Position numbers and translations under genes: made by a program. This document shows, one piece after another, positions 40,050 through 48,762 of a stretch of 64,000 bases of DNA. The stretch comes from JAVKSL01 sp039583695 (GTDB lineage: Bacteria > Actinomycetota > Acidimicrobiia > Acidimicrobiales > JAJPHD01): NCBI GenBank assembly GCA_039583695.1, contig JAVKSL010000004.1:15039-79038 (forward strand), in the 5' to 3' direction. Position 1 is the stretch's first letter, and every line of letters begins with the position of its first letter. Under the pieces are notes generated by a model. The model had not been told where the DNA came from and ran no database searches. It saw nothing but the letters and a program-made list of their open reading frames with translations.

Positions 40050-40652
40050 GTGTTGGCCTGGAGGGTCACGAGGGCGAGGTGGTTGGTCCTGGTGTTGGTC
40101 GCGGTCGGGACCGCGGCCTGTGGTAGCACGGCACCGAACTACCCCGGCGCCACCGTTCCCACTGCGATCGTGGGCGAGCCCTACGCCGTCCCCGCAGTGA
40201 TCACCAAGCCCTACGTGCAAAAAGTCCTGAACGCCCTAGAGGCCGTGAATGCCCAAGCCGCCCGCCTGATCATCGCCCGCAAGTCCTTGGTCCCAGCGGC
40301 GATAGTCGACCTCGAGTCCGTAGACACACCAGCGGAGCTGCAAGCCCAAGAGGCGGTGCTGCGGCAGGAGTCGAGTGCTGGCTTTGCCAACTTCCGGTCT
40401 AATCCGGGGCTCGTGCATGATTCGGTTACGAAAATCCTGTTCAGCTCTCCCACGTGTGTGTATCTCGCAGCCACCAGAGACTACTCCCAGGTTGAGGTCC
40501 ATCCCCCGCCCCTGCATACGTCGTACTTTGCCCTGGATGAACGGATTGCATCGAACCAACCGGACCAGCCCAATCCAACGCCGTGGGTGATCGCCTTCCT
40601 GGGTTACAACTCCAATGGCACCGTTCCCCGAAACCCATGTATGCCAGCCTGA
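40050..40652 (+). CDS. lipoprotein of unknown function
   Basis: A 200-residue secreted protein with signal peptide ending AVGTAAC (Cys24). The mature part starts with a Pro-rich linker and then helical segments (KPYVQKVLNALEAVNAQAARLI). It contains two later Cys residues (PTCVYLAAT and RNPCMPA). The start is a GTG at 40050, divergent from the riboswitch operon. The stop overlaps the next secreted-protein gene by 16 bases. I do not recognise the family. Confidence 0.7.
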   Translation: MLAWRVTRARWLVLVLVAVGTAACGSTAPNYPGATVPTAIVGEPYAVPAVITKPYVQKVLNALEAVNAQAARLIIARKSLVPAAIVDLESVDTPAELQAQEAVLRQESSAGFANFRSNPGLVHDSVTKILFSSPTCVYLAATRDYSQVEVHPPPLHTSYFALDERIASNQPDQPNPTPWVIAFLGYNSNGTVPRNPCMPA

Positions 40653-41410
40653 TCTCAGCGTTCCTCCTATTGGCGGCAGCAACGCCCTCGTCTAGCAACA
40701 CGACCGTCGTGGAAGGTCCATTCGGAGGGTCAATCATCTACAAGGTCTCGGGCACCACGCCGGGGCGGGGGGCGCCTCCAGTAACCCCGCCCACCGTGAC
40801 TCCCACTACACAAGCCCCTCGACGGGCTGCCACATTCACCGCCAGCACCTGCGGTCCGCGACGGATGACGGCTTCGGGGTCCGGCGGCCCGACCTTGTAC
40901 CTCCCCGGAGCTGCCACATTGTGTGCAAGCTCGACCGCCATCACCACCAACCCCAAGACCACCCCATCCGTCTCGCCCGCAGGACTCGCGGCCAGGGTGT
41001 GGTCCAACCAGGGCACCAACTTGTTACCGAGCCCGCATCCCTACATAGCTCCAGGCGAGGCACTCGCCGGGCTGCCGGGATACCTGGAGGTGCGGGCGCC
41101 CCTCACCGCCACCTTCTCCGATCCCACCCGCCTCGGCACCCTCGTCGTCCATGCCAGGGCGGTGGTATATGTCAACTGGGGCGACAGCACGCCGACCACC
41201 GGGCCTTACCACAGCCCCGGGGCGCCCTGGCCAAACGGAACCATCACTCATTACTGGGACTACGACGGCACCTACAGGATCACCGTGTCAGAGGACTGGA
41301 GCGCCACTTGGTCCCTGGCGGGTGCCTCGGGCACCCTCGGAGGCCTGCAGACCTACGGCACTATCAACAATTTCCATGTGGGCCAGCTCGAGTCGGTGCG
41401 CAATTACTGA
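40637..41410 (+). CDS. secreted protein with a PKD-like region
   Basis: The 257-residue protein starts with a short signal-like segment (MYASLISAFLLLAAAT). A Pro/Thr-rich linker follows, then a beta-rich region with VVYVNWGDSTPTTG and THYWDYDGTYRITVSEDW, which recalls the PKD fold (W-G-D and Y-x-G-T-Y patterns). It may be a surface or envelope protein working with the preceding lipoprotein, as the two genes overlap. The ATG at 40637 is chosen because the upstream part of the frame overlaps the lipoprotein gene and lacks a signal. Function unknown. Confidence 0.68.
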   Translation: MYASLISAFLLLAAATPSSSNTTVVEGPFGGSIIYKVSGTTPGRGAPPVTPPTVTPTTQAPRRAATFTASTCGPRRMTASGSGGPTLYLPGAATLCASSTAITTNPKTTPSVSPAGLAARVWSNQGTNLLPSPHPYIAPGEALAGLPGYLEVRAPLTATFSDPTRLGTLVVHARAVVYVNWGDSTPTTGPYHSPGAPWPNGTITHYWDYDGTYRITVSEDWSATWSLAGASGTLGGLQTYGTINNFHVGQLESVRNY

Positions 41411-41418
41411 GGCTCCAT

Positions 41419-41610
41419 CTACGCGCTGCTGACCTCGGCCCCGCGGGGCATCACCCAGCCGGTGGCGACTAGATACTCCAGAACATCGCGCAAGCCGCCA
41501 GTCTTGAGGTTGCTCATCACCCGGCCAGGGGGAGTCTGGCCCCGCTCCCACTCGATCCAGGCGGCCAACAGCTTGGCCGGGTCGCAGGGGGCGTGATCAG
41601 GTATCGACAT
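41419..41610 (-). CDS. small acidic protein of unknown function
   Basis: A 63-residue protein with a distinct pattern: LLAAWIEWERGQTPPGRVMSN then LKTGGLRDVLEYL. I believe similar short LxxAWxEWERGE-LKTxGLxE proteins occur in other actinobacteria, but no function is known to me. It is convergent to the secreted protein and divergent from the membrane glycosyltransferase candidate, 27 bases apart. Confidence 0.6.
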   Translation of the reverse strand: MSIPDHAPCDPAKLLAAWIEWERGQTPPGRVMSNLKTGGLRDVLEYLVATGWVMPRGAEVSSA

Positions 41611-41637
41611 GCCTATGAGCGTAGGCTGCCCCCAACA

Positions 41638-43020
41638 ATGCCCAGCACCGTCGCCTCCCCATCACGGTCGCTCAGCGGTGCCACGTGGAGTCGATGGGCA
41701 TTCATCGCCGCGCTCCTAGCAGCCTTCGCCGCGTACCGCATCATCCTGGTACTCGCTGGCCCAGCGCTGATCTGGCAGGATTCACTCTTCTACAAGTCCG
41801 TGGGCCGCCTACCCATCCTCTCTGGCGGGTTCTGGGCTGGGCACTTCCCTTTCGTGACGCCCCTGCTGTGGAAGCTGACCGGTACCGATACCAGCTTTGT
41901 CGTCACCCAAACCGTCTTCTCCGTACTGGCGTGGGCAACAGCTGCCCTGGTGATCGCTTCTGTGATCAAGCGGGGTTGGGGACAGGTCCTGGCTGTCCTG
42001 TTCGTGCTGGCCCTGGCTTCCAGCAGCTACGTGACCATGTGGGATCGCTCGGTCCTGTCCGAGACCACCAGCCTGGCCTTCGTGGCGCTTCTTGTCGCCA
42101 CCCTCATCGCCTTCGCGAGCAAGCCCAGCTGGGTCTGGTTCGGGGCAGTGGTTGTGTCCGCCACCGGAATGATCTTCTCGCGCGACTCCAACACCGTCAC
42201 CATCGGCCTGATCGCGCTCGGGATCTTGGTGGTGTCACCATTTGCCTTCAGCTGGCACCCGCCGCGCCGACTCCTCACCCTCGGCGCAACCCTGCTTCTC
42301 GTCGCCCTCCTCGCCGAGGGACTCGCCGCGGCGGCCGGCCGGGACGGCACCTATACCCTCGATGATCTCTACGTGCGGGTCTTTCCCTACCCCGCCAGGG
42401 ACGCCTTCTTCGCTGCCCACGGCATGCCCGATTCCGCCTTGGTCGAACAGCTGGCCGCCAGCACGCATCCGTCGCCTGATCAGGCACCGGTCGTCGTGCC
42501 CGCCGACGACGCGGCCACGGCGGCCCTTTACAACTGGATCGACGCCGGACACGCGACCACCACCTACGCGCTGTGGCTGATCACCCACCCGATATTCGTG
42601 ATCAGCGCGCCCTTCCAGTCCCCCCAGGAGGCGTTCAACTACGCCAACGGGAAGCTGGGCTTCTACGCGGCGCTTGGCTCGCCGATGACGCCGGTGCTGA
42701 GCACGGCCCTGTTTCGCTGGTGGGCCACGGCAGCGGAGACGGCAGCTGCAGTGGCCCTGGCACTGGTCCAACGGCGCAGGCGCTCAGCCCTGCACGACCA
42801 CCCAACCAGCCCTGCCCCCTGGCTATCCCGAGAGTGGCAAGTTGCCGCCGCCCTCGCCCTGATGGGGCTGCTTGCGATGCTGATCGCCTGGCAAGCGGAA
42901 GGTCAAGAGGTCACACGACACATGCTCGAGGGCAGCGTCGAACTCAGGCTGGCGGTGCTGGCCCTGCTGGCGTTCGGAGCAAGTAGCGTGAGCCAGCGCT
43001 GGGCTCTGCATGCAAAGTAG
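41638..43020 (+). CDS. polytopic membrane protein, possible GT-C glycosyltransferase
   Basis: A 460-residue protein with about ten membrane helices. A loop after the first helix (ALIWQDSLFYKSVG) has an acidic residue in the position where GT-C enzymes carry their catalytic Asp. Another loop has SRDSNTVTIG, and a large loop between helices 7 and 8 (about residues 230-320) is hydrophilic. A Glu-His-Met-Leu-Glu-Gly type segment lies near the C-terminus. The ATG at 41638 is preferred. The stop codon (TAG, 43018-43020) forms part of the operator of the next gene pair. Confidence 0.7.
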   Translation: MPSTVASPSRSLSGATWSRWAFIAALLAAFAAYRIILVLAGPALIWQDSLFYKSVGRLPILSGGFWAGHFPFVTPLLWKLTGTDTSFVVTQTVFSVLAWATAALVIASVIKRGWGQVLAVLFVLALASSSYVTMWDRSVLSETTSLAFVALLVATLIAFASKPSWVWFGAVVVSATGMIFSRDSNTVTIGLIALGILVVSPFAFSWHPPRRLLTLGATLLLVALLAEGLAAAAGRDGTYTLDDLYVRVFPYPARDAFFAAHGMPDSALVEQLAASTHPSPDQAPVVVPADDAATAALYNWIDAGHATTTYALWLITHPIFVISAPFQSPQEAFNYANGKLGFYAALGSPMTPVLSTALFRWWATAAETAAAVALALVQRRRRSALHDHPTSPAPWLSREWQVAAALALMGLLAMLIAWQAEGQEVTRHMLEGSVELRLAVLALLAFGASSVSQRWALHAK

Positions 43021-43045
43021 CGCTACCAGCGCTATCATAGCGCTA
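43018..43045 (+). promoter_or_regulatory. three AGCGCTA boxes, candidate operator of the toxin-antitoxin pair
   Basis: AGCGCTA occurs at 43019-43025, 43028-43034 and 43039-43045, the first in the palindrome TAGCGCTA. They cover the space between the preceding stop codon and the antitoxin ATG, as expected of an autoregulated site bound by the ribbon-helix-helix antitoxin. Confidence 0.6.
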
Positions 43046-43287
43046 TGGCCACTATCCAGATTCGCAACGTCCCCGAGGCTGTGCGGCGCATCTACCAGGC
43101 TCGCGCAGCGGCGTCCGGCATGAGCCTGCAGGCGTACCTTCTCGCTGAGATCGTTTACAACGCTGGGCTTCGGTCACCCGATGACCTGGTCGCAGAGGTC
43201 GAGCAACGGATACTTGACGAAGGTGGAGCGGGATTCTCAGAAGGGTCCGCCGCGGAGCTGGTGCGGGCCGAGCGCGAGTCGCACTGA
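43045..43287 (+). CDS. ribbon-helix-helix antitoxin (FitA/VapB type)
   Basis: The 80-residue protein begins ATIQIRNVPEAVRRIYQARAAASGMSLQAYLL, the FitA-like Arc/MetJ fold that binds DNA as a dimer. The C-terminal half (about 50-80), which normally wraps the toxin, is acidic and flexible. It lies six bases before the PIN toxin gene. Confidence 0.92.
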   Translation: MATIQIRNVPEAVRRIYQARAAASGMSLQAYLLAEIVYNAGLRSPDDLVAEVEQRILDEGGAGFSEGSAAELVRAERESH

Positions 43288-43293
43288 CCACGG

Positions 43294-43689
43294 GTGACAG
43301 TCACCGATGCCTCGGTGCTGGTGGACGCCCTCGTCGGAAATGGCTCACACGGCGAGCGAGCAAGGAAAGAGCTGCGAGGTCGCAACGTTCTCGAGGTGCC
43401 TGCAATCTTCAAGGCCGAAGCGACGTCGGCTCTTCGGGGCCTGGTCCTTCGGGGCGAGCTGAGCTCCATACGGGCGGCGACGGCACTGCAGCAGGTCCGG
43501 CAAACGAGGGCAATCCAGTACCCGTTCGAGCCATTTGCCAGACGCATATGGGAGCTGCGAGACAACCTCACGGTGTACGACGCGTGGTATGTCGCGCTGG
43601 CGGAGTGGCTTGGCGCTGACGTGGTCACGGCGGACGAGCGGCTGGCAAGCGCTGCCGGCCCTCGCTGTCCCATCCGTCACCTAGCCTAG
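43294..43689 (+). CDS. PIN-domain ribonuclease toxin (FitB/VapC type)
   Basis: A 131-residue PIN domain with the four expected acidic residues: Asp5 in VTDASVLVD, Glu42 in FKAEATSAL, Asp96 in TVYDAWYVALAE and Asp114 in VTADERL. Members cut tRNA or rRNA when freed from the antitoxin. Start GTG at 43294. Appears intact. Confidence 0.94.
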   Translation: MTVTDASVLVDALVGNGSHGERARKELRGRNVLEVPAIFKAEATSALRGLVLRGELSSIRAATALQQVRQTRAIQYPFEPFARRIWELRDNLTVYDAWYVALAEWLGADVVTADERLASAAGPRCPIRHLA

Positions 43690-43725
43690 CAACCGACTGA
43701 GCCAATCGCCGCGGCCACCAAGACG

Positions 43726-43760
43726 CGGTCGGGTGCCTCCTCTTGGAAGACACCCGACCG
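43726..43760. terminator. bidirectional hairpin between the toxin and groEL genes
   Basis: CGGTCGGGTG (43726-43735) pairs perfectly with CACCCGACCG (43751-43760) around a 15-base loop. It lies in the convergent gap and can stop transcripts from both sides. No long U-tract is present. Confidence 0.65.
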
Positions 43761-43801
43761 GGATTGGGGGGTTCTCGGAGGTTGCGGCCCCCCGAGTGGT
43801 G

Positions 43802-45460
43802 CTACATCCCCATGCCCGCCATTCCCATGCCACCCATGCCACCCATGCCACCCATGCCACCGGGCATGCCGGGGGCAGCCTCCTTCTCGGGCTTGTCAGC
43901 CACGAGCACCTCGGTGGTCAGCAAGAGGCTGGCGATTGACGCCGCGTTCTGCAGCGCCGAGCGGGCGACCTTCGCCGGGTCGATGACCCCGGCCTTGAGC
44001 AGATCCTCCAGCTCGCCGGTGAGGGCGTTGAGTCCGATGTTGCCGGCCTCGCGGGCGACCTCACGGATCACGACCTGGCCCTCGATCCCCGCGTTGAACG
44101 CAATCCAGCGCAGTGGGGCGTCGAGCGCCTTGGACACCGTACGAGCACCGGTCGCCTCGTCGCCCTCGAGCGAAGCCGCGACCCTGTCGACAGCCTCGCG
44201 GCCGCGGATCAGCGCGGTGCCACCGCCGGCCACAACTCCTTCCTCCACTGCAGCTCGAGTGGCCGACAAGGCATCCTCGATGCGGTGCTTCTTCTCCTTC
44301 AACTCAACCTCCGTGGCTGCGCCGACCTTGACCACTGCCACGCCCCCGGACAGCTTGGCCAAGCGCTCCTGCAGCTTCTCGCGGTCCCAGTCGGAGTCGG
44401 TCTCTTCGATCTCGCGCCGCATGTGGGCCACGCGGGCGGCGATCGCGTCGGGGTCGCCTGCACCGTCGATGATCGTGGTGTCGTCCTTGGTCACCACCAC
44501 TCGCCGGGCGCGGCCCAGCAGGTCCAGCGTGGCGTTCTCCAGCTTGAGGCCCACCTCGTCGGAGATGAGCTGGCCGCCGGTAAGGGTGGCCATGTCGTTG
44601 AGCATCGCCTTGCGCCGCTCCCCGAAGGCCGGAGACTTCACCCCGATCGAGCTGAAGGTCCCTCGGATCTTGTTCACCACCAGTGTCGCCAGGGCCTCAC
44701 CCTCGATGTCCTCGGCGATGATCAGCAACGGGCGGTTGGACTGCATGACCTTCTCCAGGATGGGCAGCAGGTCGTGCACGTTGGAGATCTTGCCACCATA
44801 GAACAGGATCGCCGGCTCGTCCAGGACCGCCTCCTGGCGCTCCTGGTCGGTGACGAAGTGCGGGGACAAGAATCCCCGATCGATCTGCATTCCCTCGGTG
44901 AACTCCAGCTCGAGGCCAAACGTGTTGGACTCCTCGACGGTCACCGTCCCGTCCTTGCCCACCTTGTCGATGGCATCGGCGAGGATCTCGCCGATGGAGG
45001 CATCGGCAGCCGAGATGGTCGCCACCTGGGCGATCTCGGCCCGGCTGTCGACCTCCTTGGCCTGATCCCAGATCGACTGCACTGCTGCGGCCACCGCCTT
45101 GTCGATACCCCGCTTGAGGGCCATCGGGTTGGCCCCGGCGGCCACGTTGCGCAGGCCCTCGTGCACGATCGCCTGGGCCAGGACCGTCGCCGTGGTGGTG
45201 CCGTCGCCGGCCACGTCGTTGGTCTTGGTGGCCACCTCTTTCACCAGCTGGGCGCCCATGTTCTCGAACACGTCCTCCAGCTCCACCTCGCGGGCGATGG
45301 TGACACCGTCGTTGGTGATCGTTGGAGCGCCGAACTTCTTCTCCAGGACCACGTTGCGGCCCTTGGGCCCTAGGGTCACCTTCACCGAGTCGGCCAGCCG
45401 GTTGACGCCGGCCTCCAGCGCCCGGCGGGCGTCTTCGTTGAACTTTAGGATCTTGGCCAT
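43802..45460 (-). CDS. groL: chaperonin GroEL (60 kDa)
   Basis: GroEL folds proteins in an ATP-driven double ring. The 552-residue protein is full length. It starts AKILKFNEDARRALEAGVN, has the ATP-binding GDGTTTATVLAQAIV near residue 86, and ends with the Gly-Gly-Met repeat characteristic of GroEL tails (here about four repeats). It starts one base into the groES stop (TAATG), forming the groESL operon under CIRCE control. Confidence 0.98.
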   Translation of the reverse strand: MAKILKFNEDARRALEAGVNRLADSVKVTLGPKGRNVVLEKKFGAPTITNDGVTIAREVELEDVFENMGAQLVKEVATKTNDVAGDGTTTATVLAQAIVHEGLRNVAAGANPMALKRGIDKAVAAAVQSIWDQAKEVDSRAEIAQVATISAADASIGEILADAIDKVGKDGTVTVEESNTFGLELEFTEGMQIDRGFLSPHFVTDQERQEAVLDEPAILFYGGKISNVHDLLPILEKVMQSNRPLLIIAEDIEGEALATLVVNKIRGTFSSIGVKSPAFGERRKAMLNDMATLTGGQLISDEVGLKLENATLDLLGRARRVVVTKDDTTIIDGAGDPDAIAARVAHMRREIEETDSDWDREKLQERLAKLSGGVAVVKVGAATEVELKEKKHRIEDALSATRAAVEEGVVAGGGTALIRGREAVDRVAASLEGDEATGARTVSKALDAPLRWIAFNAGIEGQVVIREVAREAGNIGLNALTGELEDLLKAGVIDPAKVARSALQNAASIASLLLTTEVLVADKPEKEAAPGMPGGMGGMGGMGGMGMAGMGM

Positions 45461-45753
45461 TACTTGACCACCTTGGCCAGCACGTCGCGGCTGGTGAGGA
45501 TTAACAGGTCCTCACCCTTTACGGTGATCTCGGTCCCGCCGTACTTGGAGTAGACCACGGTGTCGCCGACCGCCACGTCGAGAGGGATGACCTCTCCGGT
45601 GTTCTCCGACCGCCGGCCGGGACCGACGGCGAGAACCTCGCCCTGCTGGGGCTTCTCCTTGGCCGTGTCGGGGATGACCAGACCCGATGCCGTGGTCTCC
45701 TCGGACTCGTTGGGACGTACCACGATGCGGTCATCGAGCGGCTTCAGGTTCAT
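45460..45753 (-). CDS. groS: co-chaperonin GroES (10 kDa)
   Basis: GroES caps GroEL. The 97-residue protein shows PLDDRIVVRPNESEETTASGLVIPD, the mobile loop, VGDTVVYSKYGGTEI and the C-terminal LILTSRDVLA. A strong AAGGAGGC ribosome binding site lies near 45764-45771. Confidence 0.97.
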   Translation of the reverse strand: MNLKPLDDRIVVRPNESEETTASGLVIPDTAKEKPQQGEVLAVGPGRRSENTGEVIPLDVAVGDTVVYSKYGGTEITVKGEDLLILTSRDVLAKVVK

Positions 45754-45796
45754 CTGGGAAAACGCCTCCTTGTCGCGGGCGCCTCGGTGACGCCCA

Positions 45797-45823
45797 TTAG
45801 CACTCTAACCTTGCGAGTGCTAA
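45797..45823 (-). promoter_or_regulatory. CIRCE element (HrcA binding site) of groESL
   Basis: TTAGCACTC at 45797-45805 and GAGTGCTAA at 45815-45823 form the exact CIRCE inverted repeat with the standard nine-base spacer. HrcA represses groESL here and releases it under heat stress. Confidence 0.97.
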
Positions 45824-45850
45824 CGATAGCGGGCGCGGGCGCTCTCCGCC

Positions 45851-45921
45851 CCACCTTTTTGAAAAATTGAACTCTACGAGCCGAGCCCCCGTGCCCACGA
45901 AGGTCCCATCGCCGGTTCGAC
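45851..45921. repeat. dispersed repeat at the 3' end of tsaD, copy one
   Basis: This stretch (CCTTTTTGAAAAATT..., CCGTGCCCAC..., GGTTCGACCC) is closely similar to the one at the end of dnaB (62053-62138). It overlaps the last codons and stop of tsaD and extends into the gap before CIRCE. Confidence 0.6.
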
Positions 45922-46950
45922 CCCCGTGGCGAGTGAGCTAGGCCCGTCCGAGCAAAGCCGCCACCACCCCGCCGCGGCCACCATCGCCGCGTTGTCGGTA
46001 CACATCGCCCGGCTGGGCACGAACGCGGCCAGACCATCCGCCGCGCAAGCCGCCACTATGCGCTCCCGCAGCTCGGAGTTGGCTGCCACCCCACCCGCCA
46101 GGCAGATGGCCCTGGCCCCCAGCTCGCCAGCAGCCCGGCGGGCCTTTGATACCAGCACGTCGGTGACGGCTCGCTGAAAGCTGGCCGCCACGTCGGCCGT
46201 GCCCGCCTCGGGGTGAGCCCTCACGTAGTGGATGACCGATGTCTTGAGCCCGCTGAACGAAAAATCCCACCCGGCATCCATCATCGCCCGCGGGAAGCGG
46301 ATCGCCCCGGGGTCTCCCACGGAGGCGAGACGGTCGATCTCGGGCCCGCCCGGATAACCCAGGCCCAGGAACCTGGCCACCTTGTCGAACGCCTCGCCGG
46401 CCGCGTCGTCGAGGGTCTGGCCCAGCAGGCGGTAGCTGCCACGAGCCTGCATCTCGATGAGCATGGTGTGTCCGCCGCTCACCAGCAGCACGATCATCGG
46501 GAGCGCCAGGTTCGGCTCCTCCAGGGACGCGGCGTACAAGTGGGCCTCGAGGTGGTTCACCCCCACGAAAGGCACCCCCCACACCAGGGCCATCGCCTTG
46601 GCCGCGCTGACCCCCACCAGCAGCGAGCCGATGAGGCCCGGTCCGACCGTGGCGGCCACGGCGGCCAATGCGGGCTCGGGGCCTGCTCCAGGAGGGCCGC
46701 TGGTGCCAACCGGGCGGGGATCCAGGCCGGCCTCCAGGAGGGCCTCGGCAATCACCGGGGTGAGCAGCTCCACGTGGGCCCGGCCGGCCAGCTCGGGCAC
46801 CACTCCCCCGAATCGCGCGTGCAGGTCGATCTGGCTGGAGACCACCGAGGAGACCACGTCCCGGCCAGCGACGACAACGGCCGCCGCCGTCTCGTCGCAC
46901 GAGGTCTCGATGCCAAGCACCGCCTGGCTCGCCGCAGGCTGGCTCACCAT
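45874..46950 (-). CDS. tsaD: tRNA N6-threonylcarbamoyladenosine transferase subunit TsaD
   Basis: TsaD puts the threonylcarbamoyl group on A37 of ANN-reading tRNAs. Motifs are LGIETSCDETAAA, HARFGGVVPELAGRAH, the metal-binding HLEAH, SGGHTMLI, the FSFSGLKTSV motif and GGVAANSELRE. A Gly/Pro-rich insertion (about 15 residues) follows EAGLDPRP. The C-terminal dozen residues seem to come from the dispersed repeat. The ATG start overlaps the rimI stop by seven bases. Confidence 0.96.
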   Translation of the reverse strand: MVSQPAASQAVLGIETSCDETAAAVVVAGRDVVSSVVSSQIDLHARFGGVVPELAGRAHVELLTPVIAEALLEAGLDPRPVGTSGPPGAGPEPALAAVAATVGPGLIGSLLVGVSAAKAMALVWGVPFVGVNHLEAHLYAASLEEPNLALPMIVLLVSGGHTMLIEMQARGSYRLLGQTLDDAAGEAFDKVARFLGLGYPGGPEIDRLASVGDPGAIRFPRAMMDAGWDFSFSGLKTSVIHYVRAHPEAGTADVAASFQRAVTDVLVSKARRAAGELGARAICLAGGVAANSELRERIVAACAADGLAAFVPSRAMCTDNAAMVAAAGWWRLCSDGPSSLATGVEPAMGPSWARGLGS

Positions 46951-47549
46951 CTGGCTGCCGGCTCCACGATCGTCGAACCAGGCAGAGCCGCCTCGATCTC
47001 AGCCAGGCGCCGGGCGTAGGAAGGCGTCTCGATCGACGAAACGGTCATCAAGAGGGCATCCTCGTTGGTCTCGGCGTAGTAGTTGCGCCTGATGCCCACC
47101 GGGCTCATGCCGAACTGGCGGTACAGGGCTTGGGCGCCCAGGTTGCCCACCCTGACTTCAAGGGTCAGGCCGGTCGCTTCCCGCTCCAGCGCCGTGTGGG
47201 CCAGGGTCAGGAGCAGGCGGGTGGCTATATGGTGGCGTTGCCAGTCCGGTGCAACCGCGATGTTGGTCACGTGGGCCTCGTCCCCGGTCAGCATCAGCCC
47301 GGCGTACCCGACAACCTCGCCGTCCACCTTGGCCACGTAGTACGCCCTCGCGCTGCGCAGGGCCAGCTCGCTCACGAACAGGGCCAACGACCACGGATGG
47401 GGATATACCCTGGCCTCGATGCGCATGACCGACCTCAGGTGGCGCCGGCGCATCGGGACCAGGTGAACCACCAGGTCTCTTGCACTCGAATCGGGCGGCG
47501 GATCGGTTCCACCGGCAATCAAGTCTGGTCCCCGCGCAGCCACCCTCAA
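46944..47549 (-). CDS. rimI: ribosomal protein S18-alanine N-acetyltransferase RimI
   Basis: A GNAT acetyltransferase. Core motifs are VGYAGLMLTGDEAHVTNIAV (A and D motifs) with QRHHIATRLLL for acetyl-CoA binding and VRVGNLGAQALYRQFGM near the C-terminus. The TTG at 47549 overlaps the tsaB stop as TTGA; a GTG at 47543 and a GTG at 47471 nearer the usual N-terminus are alternatives, so the first 30 residues are uncertain. Its place between tsaB and tsaD is typical of actinobacteria. Confidence 0.9.
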   Translation of the reverse strand: MRVAARGPDLIAGGTDPPPDSSARDLVVHLVPMRRRHLRSVMRIEARVYPHPWSLALFVSELALRSARAYYVAKVDGEVVGYAGLMLTGDEAHVTNIAVAPDWQRHHIATRLLLTLAHTALEREATGLTLEVRVGNLGAQALYRQFGMSPVGIRRNYYAETNEDALLMTVSSIETPSYARRLAEIEAALPGSTIVEPAARW

Positions 47550-48262
47550 CCCAGGCTCTCTGCGCCTGTGGCGGCGCGACGCTCCCAGTTGATCTGGGCA
47601 TCGGCCTTGCGCAGGTAGACCACCTCGATGTCCGACACCCCGACGAACTCCTCCCGCAGGACCTTGGGCCGGGCCAGCTCCACCAGGTCGCTGGCACGGG
47701 GATGAGCCATGCCAATGGCGCCGACCTCGGCACCGCGCTCGGCGGCCAGCACCTCGGCATAGCGCCGCGCCCCGTCGCCGACCAACAGGCTGGCCGAGCC
47801 CGAAGCGCCCAGCTCTGCGGCCAGCTCGGCAGGCGCCGTGATGCGGTAGTCGCCCACCCGCTGGATCCCACCCGGGACCTGGCGGTAGAAAGCCCAGTAG
47901 ATCTCTCCCTTGCGGGCGTCGATCACCGAGGCAATGAGACGCTCGGTGTGGCGAACAGGGAATGCAAGCAGGTCCAGGCTGGAGAGTCCGATCATCGGCA
48001 CCCGTAGCGCCGCAGCGGTGGCCTTGGCCGCCGACACCCCCACTCGCAGCCCAGTGAACAGGCCCGGTCCGACGTCCACCGCCACGACACGCACCTCGGC
48101 GAGGCCGACCCCCGCTTGGGTGCAGACCCACTCGATGGCCGGGGTGAGCAGCTCGGCGTGACGCCGGCTGGCAAAGATATGAGTGGAGGCAAGGACTCCT
48201 CTGTGATCACCGAGTGCCACACCCACGTGCGAGGTGGCAGTCTCGATCCCGAGCACGATCAT
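47546..48262 (-). CDS. tsaB: tRNA t6A modification protein TsaB
   Basis: TsaB is the non-catalytic partner of TsaD. The 238-residue protein begins MIVLGIETATSHVGVAL and has RRHAELLTPAIEWV and VVAVDVGPGLFTGLRVGVSAAK. It lacks the HxxxH metal motif of TsaD, as expected. The ATG at 48262 overlaps the tsaE stop (ATGA). Confidence 0.95.
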   Translation of the reverse strand: MIVLGIETATSHVGVALGDHRGVLASTHIFASRRHAELLTPAIEWVCTQAGVGLAEVRVVAVDVGPGLFTGLRVGVSAAKATAAALRVPMIGLSSLDLLAFPVRHTERLIASVIDARKGEIYWAFYRQVPGGIQRVGDYRITAPAELAAELGASGSASLLVGDGARRYAEVLAAERGAEVGAIGMAHPRASDLVELARPKVLREEFVGVSDIEVVYLRKADAQINWERRAATGAESLG

Positions 48263-48762
48263 CTCGGGCGCCACCTGTCGACCGCCAGTTCGAGGTCCGC
48301 CGCGCGCCGCATCCAGGCCCGGCCGACCGGACACAGCTCGATACGGCGCTCGTCGACAACGAAGTCGTCGGGGCTCTCCCCCGGAGGGCGGGTGATGCGC
48401 ACCTCGAGGAAGTCCGGGCGCAGCGCCGGGGCCGCCATGTCACCCCACTCGATCAGTGCCACTCCCCGCTCGTCGAGCAGCTCGGGCAAACCCAGGTCCA
48501 CCACCTCTTGGAGCTGGTCCAAGCGGTACACATCGGCGTGAAGCATCTCGAGGCGTCCTCGATACGACCTGAGCAGGACGAAAGTCGGGCTGGTTACCGG
48601 CTCGCCGACGCCGAGACCCAGCCCGAAGCCTTGAGCAAAGGTGGTCTTGCCGGTTCCCAGATCCCCGATCAACAAGAGCACGTCGCCCGGACAGACCATC
48701 CCGGCCACCGCCGCCGCCAGCTCTTTTGTGTCCTCGGCCGACTTGGTGACCAGGAAGATCAT
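48259..48762 (-). CDS. tsaE: tRNA t6A modification ATPase TsaE
   Basis: TsaE binds the TsaB-TsaD pair and hydrolyses ATP. The 167-residue protein has Walker A GDLGTGKT at 33-40, SPTFVLLRSYRG, LHADVYRL and the ALIEWGD motif. The ATG at 48762 overlaps the uracil-DNA glycosylase stop (ATGA). The upstream extension of the frame lies inside that gene. Confidence 0.96.
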   Translation of the reverse strand: MIFLVTKSAEDTKELAAAVAGMVCPGDVLLLIGDLGTGKTTFAQGFGLGLGVGEPVTSPTFVLLRSYRGRLEMLHADVYRLDQLQEVVDLGLPELLDERGVALIEWGDMAAPALRPDFLEVRITRPPGESPDDFVVDERRIELCPVGRAWMRRAADLELAVDRWRPR

